Source of the DNA: Microcaldota archaeon | GTDB taxonomy: Archaea; Micrarchaeota; Micrarchaeia; Norongarragalinales; Norongarragalinaceae | DNA: 64,000 nucleotides | Direction: 5' to 3' | NCBI GenBank assembly: GCA_016207165.1 | Contig: JACQQD010000003.1 | Span: 1-64,000 of the forward strand | In this document: piece after piece, positions 58,341-64,000 of the stretch | Layout of the letters: each line of letters begins with the position of its first letter | Position numbering within the stretch: the stretch's first letter is position 1 | Position numbers and translations under genes: made by a program | The notes under the pieces: model-generated | Databases searched by the model: none | Told to the model about the DNA's origin: nothing | What the model saw: the letters and a program-made list of their open reading frames with translations, nothing else

Positions 58341-58969
58341 CCACGAAGGTCCTGAAACGTTTTGTAGCCTTCCACCAAAAACAAGAATGCGGGAAGCAGG
58401 GGCGGAAAAACCGCGTCGAGACGGCCGACCCACAACGTGAAAAACAATCCGCCGAAAAGCAGGGCATCCCGCAGCAAGTACTTCTGGCGTTCCACGGCAT
58501 TGGACGCGTCCTGGGTTTTTCCTTCCTGGACCAGACGGTCAATGAATACCATCGTCAACGCAAACGACAGGAACACCAAACCAAACAGCGGCGCCACAAA
58601 AAACGGGTCCACGCGGTCGCGAAACGCATACAAAACCGCCAAAAAGACGCCCAAGCCCGTGAACACGGAAAGCCAGACCGTCACGCCTTTTTGCTTGGAC
58701 AAATTGACTTTGACTTGTTCAAGGTCCGACAGCAAACCAAAAAACATCTGGAAGCGGTTGCCGCGCCACTCCTTGGGAAAATCAAGGAAACGAACGGCCA
58801 AGGACCCAAACAACAGCAAAAATTCCAAGCCGTACGCGGCGCCCAACACCTTGAGGGAAAACGCGTCAAAGAAAACTCCGGAAACGGATTTGACCAACGC
58901 ATCAAAAAGGTACAACAAAAGAAGCAAGTGAACGGCGAAAACGCCGAGGCGATCCAAGGAAAAGCGCAT
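58337..58969 (-). CDS. Multi-pass membrane protein, unknown
   Basis: A 210-residue protein with about six hydrophobic segments (VHLLLLLYLFDALVKSVSGV, YGLEFLLLFGSLAVRFL, VTVWLSVFTGLGVFLAVLYA, FVAPLFGLVFLSFALTMVFI, and two near the end). No family recognised. It follows the AlaRS gene by 6 nt and is probably co-transcribed; it overlaps the end of cysS by 4 nt. Confidence 0.6.
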   Translation of the reverse strand: MRFSLDRLGVFAVHLLLLLYLFDALVKSVSGVFFDAFSLKVLGAAYGLEFLLLFGSLAVRFLDFPKEWRGNRFQMFFGLLSDLEQVKVNLSKQKGVTVWLSVFTGLGVFLAVLYAFRDRVDPFFVAPLFGLVFLSFALTMVFIDRLVQEGKTQDASNAVERQKYLLRDALLFGGLFFTLWVGRLDAVFPPLLPAFLFLVEGYKTFQDLRG

Positions 58970-58975
58970 GCTGTT

Positions 58976-61627
58976 TCACGCCTTCTTGCCGCGGGCAAAA
59001 CGCGTGGACCCGCCGCCTTTGGCCCCCGCGGCGTTCAAAAGAGCAGTGGCATCCTGTTTGGACGAGTCATGCGTGGCAGCCACGACCAAGCCCGTCTTGG
59101 TCCAAAGCACGCAATCGATTTTCTTCGCCAGCTCCGTGGCCAAAAGCTCTAGCGTCTTCATGTCGTCAAACGGCACTTCCTTGTTGACTTGAACCTGTTT
59201 CTTGGCCAACGCCTCGTCCAACACTTTCCTGGCAAACGACGCCGCCAAGAGGTCCTGGCTCTTCTCCACTTTCTTTTGCGCTTCCTTCCATTCTTCAAAA
59301 AGCCGGTTCACGCCGGAAGGCAATTGGTCCGCCGACACGCTTAAAACCGAGGCGGCCTCGTCCAACACTTTTTCCTGGTGCTGCACGAACTCCAAGGCTT
59401 TCGGCCCCGCACGGTAGCGGAGGCGAATGACGCCGTCCTGGACTTGGTCCACGCCGGTAATCTTCAGAAAACCAACTTGGTTCGTCGCGGTCCGGTGGAT
59501 TCCGCCGCACGCCTCCGCATCCCAATCTTGGATGGTCACCACGCGAATGGTCTTGCCAATGGCGCCGCCGCCCTGGTACAACCGGAAACCGTGTTCTTGT
59601 TCGGCGCGCCCCCGGTCCATTTCCTGGACCGTCACGGCCCGCGCCTGCATGATGACTTCGTTGGCCACCCGCTCCATTTCCTGGACTTTCTCCAGGGACG
59701 GGCGTTCAAAGTGCGTCACGTCCACGTGCGCCTCGGCTTCCTCCTTTTTGGAGCCGTGTTGCCACACGTGGCCGCCCAGCACTTTCCGAGCGGTGGCAAT
59801 CATGATGTGGGTGGCGGTGTGATGCCTGGAAATGCTTTCCCGGCGCGGCACGTCCAATTGCAGCAACACATCCTGGTTGAGCGTGAAATCCGACGCGTTG
59901 GAAACGTAGTGGATGACGACGGAACCCTGTTTTTGGACGTCCACCACGTCCACGCCCTCCATGAACCCGTGGTCAGCGGCTTGGCCTCCGCCTTCCGGAT
60001 AAAACAGCGTGCGGTCCAGCACCACGGCGTTGAAAAGAAAGTCCACGTGCAGGACTTTGGCGTGCGTCTGTTTCAGCGTGGCGTCCAAGTAATACAGTAA
60101 CTGGGTGGGGGGAAGCGGGGGCAAAACGATTTTGGTTTTGGGATCTTTTTCCGAATCCTCGTCGGAGTGGTCTTTCCCCATGACGTGTTTTTCGGTGAGC
60201 TGCTTGTAGAATTCGGAAGGGATTTGGATGGATTTGCCGGCGGCTTTCTCCAAGAGTTCCGGGGTGATGCCGTGGCTTTCGTACAGCGTCACCATTTCCT
60301 TTGTGGACAAGGGTTTTCCGGAGGCGACGACCTGTCGGGCCATGCCGGAGGCTTTCTGAAACGACGCCTCGTACTTGCGTTTTTCCACGCCCAAGACCGC
60401 AAACACGTCATCCAGGTTCTCGCGGAGTTCCGGGAACACGGGGTGCAAGTCGTCGGCGTGCAGTTGCATGACTTGTTCCAAATCCACGTTCAAATGGTAT
60501 TGGTGGATGAACGCCAACGCCCTGCGCAAAAGCACGCGCAAGTTGTAGCCGCCCGCCGAGTTGGAAGGCAACGCGCCGTCCGTCAACGCGAACAACAAGG
60601 CCCGCGAGTGGTCCGCCACGGCGTACAAGGCTTGTTGCGGCGCGATGGAGTGCTCCAATTCATTCAGTGAAATGGATAGCGCGGAGGCAATCTTTTGCTT
60701 CTCTTGCTTGAGGTCCACCGTGCTTTCCACGTCCAAACTCGCCGAGAGCTTGGCGTAGCGGTCCAAGAGTTCCTGGTCAAGCGACAGCCCGGCCTGGCGC
60801 CGCATGAAGGACAACGGCTTGGCAAACACCGCATCGTATGCGGTGGGCGTGCCGTTGTAGTACCACAGCAGCCGCTCAAAGCCCCACCCCACGTCGATGA
60901 CTTTGGTGTCCAACTCCTCAAACCCGGCCTTGGACGCGCGGAACTGCATGAACACGGAGTTGACCAGCTCCGATCCGTGCGCAAAGGACTCCATGGAGGG
61001 GCCGAACGCGGAAAAATCCGGCATGTTCCAGACGTCCTCGCCGTAGATGAGGTCCTCCTTGGAAACGCCCAACACGCCAGTGAGAAAATCGAAGTTGTAC
61101 TGCAGGCACTCTTCCTTCCAGTAGCCGTCTTGGGGGGCGTTAAACGCGTGCTGGCCCGCCATCATGAAACACGAGAAATGCCTTCCCGTAATACCGATGT
61201 TGGCGATGTCCGGAAAACGCAGGCACATCTGCGGCACCATCAACGGGTTGGCGGGATACTCAAAGACGACTTTGCCTTGCTCCAACCGCTGAAAATCCAC
61301 GATGGAGGCAATGGTAAAGGGTAAATCGTCGCGCCACCGGGACACCACGGGATACCGGGGAATCACGGCGTGGCCGTTTTTCTTCCAGAAACCCGCGAAC
61401 TTCTTCCAGAAACTCGCGTACGTCTCGGCCCGAGGCTGTTCACGGAAAAACGCGTATTGTTCATGCGAAGAGTCGCCGCACGTGTCGCGGGCCGAAACGG
61501 ACCAAAAACCCTTGCCGCAGATTTTGCACGCGTACCGGGAAAAGCCCTGCTCGTCAAACAAGGGCACCTGGTAGTACTTGGAATAATCCTCCCGGAACGT
61601 GTCCACGAGCGTTTTCTTGGAGAGCAT
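58976..61627 (-). CDS. alaS: Alanyl-tRNA synthetase (archaeal type)
   Basis: An 883-residue class II synthetase. The N-terminal extension with a zinc-like cluster (YACKICGKGFWSVSARDTCG) is archaeal. The aminoacylation core includes HAVIPRYPVVSRWRDDLPFT. The editing domain holds HHTATHIMIATARKVLG and the AEACGGIHRT zinc/editing motif. The C-terminal C-Ala domain ends AAGAKGGGSTRFARGKKA. GTG 61633 is an alternative start. Confidence 0.96.
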   Translation of the reverse strand: MLSKKTLVDTFREDYSKYYQVPLFDEQGFSRYACKICGKGFWSVSARDTCGDSSHEQYAFFREQPRAETYASFWKKFAGFWKKNGHAVIPRYPVVSRWRDDLPFTIASIVDFQRLEQGKVVFEYPANPLMVPQMCLRFPDIANIGITGRHFSCFMMAGQHAFNAPQDGYWKEECLQYNFDFLTGVLGVSKEDLIYGEDVWNMPDFSAFGPSMESFAHGSELVNSVFMQFRASKAGFEELDTKVIDVGWGFERLLWYYNGTPTAYDAVFAKPLSFMRRQAGLSLDQELLDRYAKLSASLDVESTVDLKQEKQKIASALSISLNELEHSIAPQQALYAVADHSRALLFALTDGALPSNSAGGYNLRVLLRRALAFIHQYHLNVDLEQVMQLHADDLHPVFPELRENLDDVFAVLGVEKRKYEASFQKASGMARQVVASGKPLSTKEMVTLYESHGITPELLEKAAGKSIQIPSEFYKQLTEKHVMGKDHSDEDSEKDPKTKIVLPPLPPTQLLYYLDATLKQTHAKVLHVDFLFNAVVLDRTLFYPEGGGQAADHGFMEGVDVVDVQKQGSVVIHYVSNASDFTLNQDVLLQLDVPRRESISRHHTATHIMIATARKVLGGHVWQHGSKKEEAEAHVDVTHFERPSLEKVQEMERVANEVIMQARAVTVQEMDRGRAEQEHGFRLYQGGGAIGKTIRVVTIQDWDAEACGGIHRTATNQVGFLKITGVDQVQDGVIRLRYRAGPKALEFVQHQEKVLDEAASVLSVSADQLPSGVNRLFEEWKEAQKKVEKSQDLLAASFARKVLDEALAKKQVQVNKEVPFDDMKTLELLATELAKKIDCVLWTKTGLVVAATHDSSKQDATALLNAAGAKGGGSTRFARGKKA

Positions 61628-61652
61628 GGCCACCAGCTTTAGGCTTTCGGCA

Positions 61653-61662
61653 ACTATTTAAT
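61653..61662. promoter_or_regulatory. Shared bidirectional TATA (alaS / AMP phosphorylase)
   Basis: CTATTTAATC lies 24-33 nt before the plus start at 61686 and 26-35 nt before the minus start at 61627. Confidence 0.55.
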
Positions 61663-61685
61663 CTTGGCCTCGGTAGTTGTTCAAA

Positions 61686-63197
61686 ATGAAGGAAGCCTTC
61701 AACGTCAAAGTCTACGACATCGAACAAGGCCGAAACGAAGTCGTTTTGAGCGCCAAGCAGGCCCGCCGCATGGGCGTCGACGTTTCCGGCCGCGTCGAAC
61801 TATCCGTCGGAAAAAAGAAAACCACGGCCATCGTGAACCTGGCGCACCGGACCGTTTCAAACCACGAAATCGGCGTGTTCTGGGAAGCCGTGCAGGAACT
61901 CAAACTCAAAAACGGGCAAAAAATATCCGTGTCCCCGCTACGGCCGCCCGCGTCCCTGGACGCCATCCGGAGAAAACTGGACGGCAAGACGTTGGAACCC
62001 GTCGAAGTGCGTAGCATCATCACCGACTTGATGAACGGCCACTTGGCGACCCCCGAACTGGCCGCGTTCATCGCGGCGGTCCACACGCGCGACATGACCA
62101 TCGAGGAAACCACCGCGCTCACGGAAGCCATCTACCAGAGCGGCGAACGATTGACGTTCAAAAAAACAAAACCCGTGCTCAGCGAGCACAGCATCGGCGG
62201 CGTGGCCGGAGACCGAACCAGCATGCTGTTCGTACCCATCATGGCGTCTTTGGACGTGTTGGTACCCAAAACCTGCAGCCGCGCGATTTCCTCGGCCGCC
62301 GGCACCGCCGACGTCATGGAATTGTTTTGCCCCGTGGACTTGACCGCCCAAAAAATGAAGGCCGTCGTCGAAAAAACCAACGGGTGCCTGGTGTGGGGCG
62401 GGGCCGTGAACATGGCGGCCGCCGACGACAAGCTCATCCAAATCCGCCACCCCCTCCACTTGGACCCCCACCCGCTTTTGTTGTCCAGCATCCTGGCGAA
62501 AAAAAAAGCGGAAGGCGCAAAATACGTCATCCTGGATATCCCCACCGGCATCGGCGCCAAAGTCCGGGAAGTCGAGGAAGCCCGCGCCTTGGCTAAAAAG
62601 TTCCGGACTCTCGGCGAACACCTGGAAATCAACGTCGAAGTAACCATCACCGACGGTTCCGAGCCTTTGATGCCGTTTGCCGGCCCGGCGCTGGAAGCCA
62701 AAGAGGCGCTTAGGACCATGGAAGGATCCGGTTGGAACGGGTTGGCGGAAAAGTCATGCCAGCTCTCCGGCGTGGCCATCGCGCTTCTTCGAGGCGTCTC
62801 ACGCGAAGAAGGCTACCGCTTGGCGCGCCACCGCCTCAAAGACGGCCACGCCCTGCAGAAATTCTTGGAAATCGTGGCCGCGCAAGGCGGCAAAAAAGAG
62901 CCGCAAAGCGCGGACGTTCAAGTCGGAAAATTCCGAGCCACCGTGTTCGCTCCAGAGGAAGGCACCGTCGAGCACGTGGACAACCGCCGGCTTTCCCGCG
63001 TGGCCCGCGCATTGGGCGCTCCGGACGACAAACTGGGGGGCCTCCACGTGTTAGCCATGAAAGGCGACCGCGTCGAGAAAGGCCAACCCATCTGCGAACT
63101 GTACGCCTCAAGCCAAGACAAGCTGGACTACGGCCTCGAGCAAATCAAGCACTTCAATCCAGTGGACATCGAGAAAATCGTCATCGACGTGGTATAA
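61686..63197 (+). CDS. deoA: AMP phosphorylase
   Basis: A 503-residue enzyme of the archaeal AMP salvage route: AMP plus phosphate gives adenine and ribose 1,5-bisphosphate, which can feed R15P isomerase and type III RuBisCO. The about 85-residue N-terminal domain distinguishes AMP phosphorylase from thymidine phosphorylase. SEHSIGGVAGDRTSMLFVPI, TCSRAISSAAGTADVME, WGGAVNMAAADD and GSGWNGLAEK are family blocks. ATG 61686 is chosen because TATA lies 24-33 nt upstream. Confidence 0.93.
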   Translation: MKEAFNVKVYDIEQGRNEVVLSAKQARRMGVDVSGRVELSVGKKKTTAIVNLAHRTVSNHEIGVFWEAVQELKLKNGQKISVSPLRPPASLDAIRRKLDGKTLEPVEVRSIITDLMNGHLATPELAAFIAAVHTRDMTIEETTALTEAIYQSGERLTFKKTKPVLSEHSIGGVAGDRTSMLFVPIMASLDVLVPKTCSRAISSAAGTADVMELFCPVDLTAQKMKAVVEKTNGCLVWGGAVNMAAADDKLIQIRHPLHLDPHPLLLSSILAKKKAEGAKYVILDIPTGIGAKVREVEEARALAKKFRTLGEHLEINVEVTITDGSEPLMPFAGPALEAKEALRTMEGSGWNGLAEKSCQLSGVAIALLRGVSREEGYRLARHRLKDGHALQKFLEIVAAQGGKKEPQSADVQVGKFRATVFAPEEGTVEHVDNRRLSRVARALGAPDDKLGGLHVLAMKGDRVEKGQPICELYASSQDKLDYGLEQIKHFNPVDIEKIVIDVV

Positions 63198-63202
63198 ACC
63201 CA

Positions 63203-63778
63203 ATGGTCACTCATGTCGCCGTGTACCACCAAGTGGAACCAGCCGGACGCATGCAAAAGCCAGGAACCGCAATCACGTACTTTGAATTCCACGTCGGCAC
63301 GCCGGAAGAACTGGGAACCACGGCCATTTCTGAATTCAATCCGGGAAAACTATTGACCCGCGTCGCGGTCCGACGCATACCGTCCAGATACCGCGGCGTC
63401 TTGGCAAGAACCCTTCAAACCATGAGAGCCATTGGGTACATGCGCTACCGAATCGTTCAGAGAGCCGACCGGAAGCGGAAAGCCATCAGCAGCAACGTGT
63501 ACCCCAAAAAAAGCATTGGAAAGCGCATTCCAGGACTGGGAACCCGGTTGGAACGATACGTGACACGGTACCTAAGAAGGTCTCGGTGGGCCGTGCAGTA
63601 TTTTAGAACCACTAAAAATCCATCCGAGCCCCGTACCAAGCAAATCGTCGCCCGCGGCGGCCTCCCGAAAGACCAAGATGTGCATTGGCGCCGATGGGAA
63701 GCAGGACTCAAGCGGGCGGAGCGCCGGGCGTGGCGCGACCTTGGACGAAAACGCAAGGAATTGGGGACACCCGTGTGA
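63203..63778 (+). CDS. Hypothetical basic protein, 191 aa
   Basis: No family recognised. It starts 5 nt after the AMP phosphorylase stop. Strongly basic (LARTLQTMRAIGYMRYRIVQ, LERYVTRYLRRSRWAVQYFR, RAERRAWRDLGRKRKE), which suggests nucleic acid contact. An N-terminal strand-like segment (GTAITYFEFHVGTPEELGT) precedes. ATG 63203 has no ribosome site; ATG 63251 is possible. It overlaps the next gene by 4 nt. Confidence 0.55.
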   Translation: MVTHVAVYHQVEPAGRMQKPGTAITYFEFHVGTPEELGTTAISEFNPGKLLTRVAVRRIPSRYRGVLARTLQTMRAIGYMRYRIVQRADRKRKAISSNVYPKKSIGKRIPGLGTRLERYVTRYLRRSRWAVQYFRTTKNPSEPRTKQIVARGGLPKDQDVHWRRWEAGLKRAERRAWRDLGRKRKELGTPV

Positions 63779-64000
63779 AGAATCGTGAAAGACAGATCCG
63801 CATTGGTCACGTGCACTTAACCGTTTCAAATCTCTCCCTATCCATCGCGTTTTACCGGTTGCTGGGATTTGAAATCACGCAAAGAATGGGTGACCAAGCC
63901 GCGTTCTTGTCCTCTGGCGGATATCATCACACCATCGGATTGAACACGTGGAGCAAACCCGGAGCCCAAAAACCACAAAGCGGCCAAATCGGTTTGTACC
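63775..64000 (+). CDS. VOC/glyoxalase-family protein (5' part)
   Basis: The first 75 residues of a vicinal-oxygen-chelate protein that runs off the right edge. IRIGHVHLTVSNLSLSIAFY is the classic VOC start with a metal His, and GGYHHTIGLNTW gives the second ligand region. GTG 63775 overlaps the previous stop (GTGTGA). Substrate cannot be told from this part; dioxygenase-like or glyoxalase-like enzymes are both possible. Confidence 0.85.
   Translation, partial: MKNRERQIRIGHVHLTVSNLSLSIAFYRLLGFEITQRMGDQAAFLSSGGYHHTIGLNTWSKPGAQKPQSGQIGLY

Noticed and set aside
1..64000. CRISPR arrays and IS elements
   Set aside because: No regularly spaced repeat series and no transposase-like frame were seen; the only multi-copy repeats are those listed.

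Overview
This window is archaeal chromosome. Core evidence: an archaeal L1-L10(P0)-P1 ribosomal protein run, an archaeal histone, archaeal-type AlaRS, Trm5, deoxyhypusine synthase, ADP-dependent sugar kinase, AMP phosphorylase, geranylgeranyl reductase and a GGPP-type prenyl synthase (ether lipids), DUF373 and DUF63 membrane proteins, and TATA-type promoters placed about 25-30 nt before many start codons (leaderless mRNAs). The GC-rich, tightly packed genome, split Hef, many bacterial-looking imports (UppP, FolE, MsrA, fused ProBA, SpoIIE-type phosphatase, CsaA) and many unplaceable small proteins suggest a DPANN-like lineage, perhaps Diapherotrites/Micrarchaeota-like; that placement is inference only.

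Layout. 1-4.9 kb: the end of a UBP-type zinc-finger gene, then an integrated element of about 4.6 kb. It is bounded by a 14-bp direct repeat of the 3' end of tRNA-Glu(UUC) (214-227 and 4790-4803). It carries a tyrosine recombinase next to one att site, a protein with a CheD-like Cys/His pair, an iteron/palindrome-rich intergenic region and a two-gene operon of unknown function. 4.9-11.7 kb: dTMP kinase, polyprenol/phospholipid phosphatase and kinase genes, PEP carboxykinase, MutY-Nudix, CoaBC, UppP and a Kazal-domain lipoprotein. 11.8-18 kb: deoxyhypusine synthase, proline biosynthesis (fused ProBA plus ProC), CsaA, PolX, MsrA. 18-30 kb: membrane and stress genes, a DEAD-box helicase, His-rich exported proteins, VIT-type transporter, lipid genes, FolE, aquaporin, DUF373, Nif3. 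30-38.5 kb: S2, ScpB, then a leftward DNA-repair/signalling cluster (Hef helicase, RHH microprotein, XPF-type nuclease, SpoIIE-type phosphatase), histone, CPA2 antiporter. 38.5-45 kb: glycosyltransferases, DUF63, endonuclease III, Trm5, small membrane coiled-coil proteins with a duplicated gene end, GNAT. 45.3 kb: a standalone 5S rRNA gene. 46-47.8 kb: L1-L10-P1. 48-54 kb: metallo-beta-lactamase fold protein, SecB-like protein, endonuclease IV, thiol-disulfide protein, ADP-dependent kinase. 54.3-58.3 kb: a cysteine operon (SerK-like kinase, CBS-type synthase, cystathionine gamma enzyme, CysRS) behind a structured leader. 58.3-64 kb: AlaRS, AMP phosphorylase and a truncated VOC protein.

How the genes fit together. 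Carbon metabolism combines ADP-dependent sugar phosphorylation, PEPCK gluconeogenesis and nucleotide salvage. Isoprenoid metabolism (prenyl synthase, GGR, polyprenol kinase, PAP2, UppP) supports ether lipids and lipid-linked glycans, matching the GT-A and GT-C genes. DNA repair is well represented (MutY, Nth, endonuclease IV, PolX, Hef/XPF). The most unusual parts are the tRNA-Glu element, the cysteine operon and the split-Hef operon.
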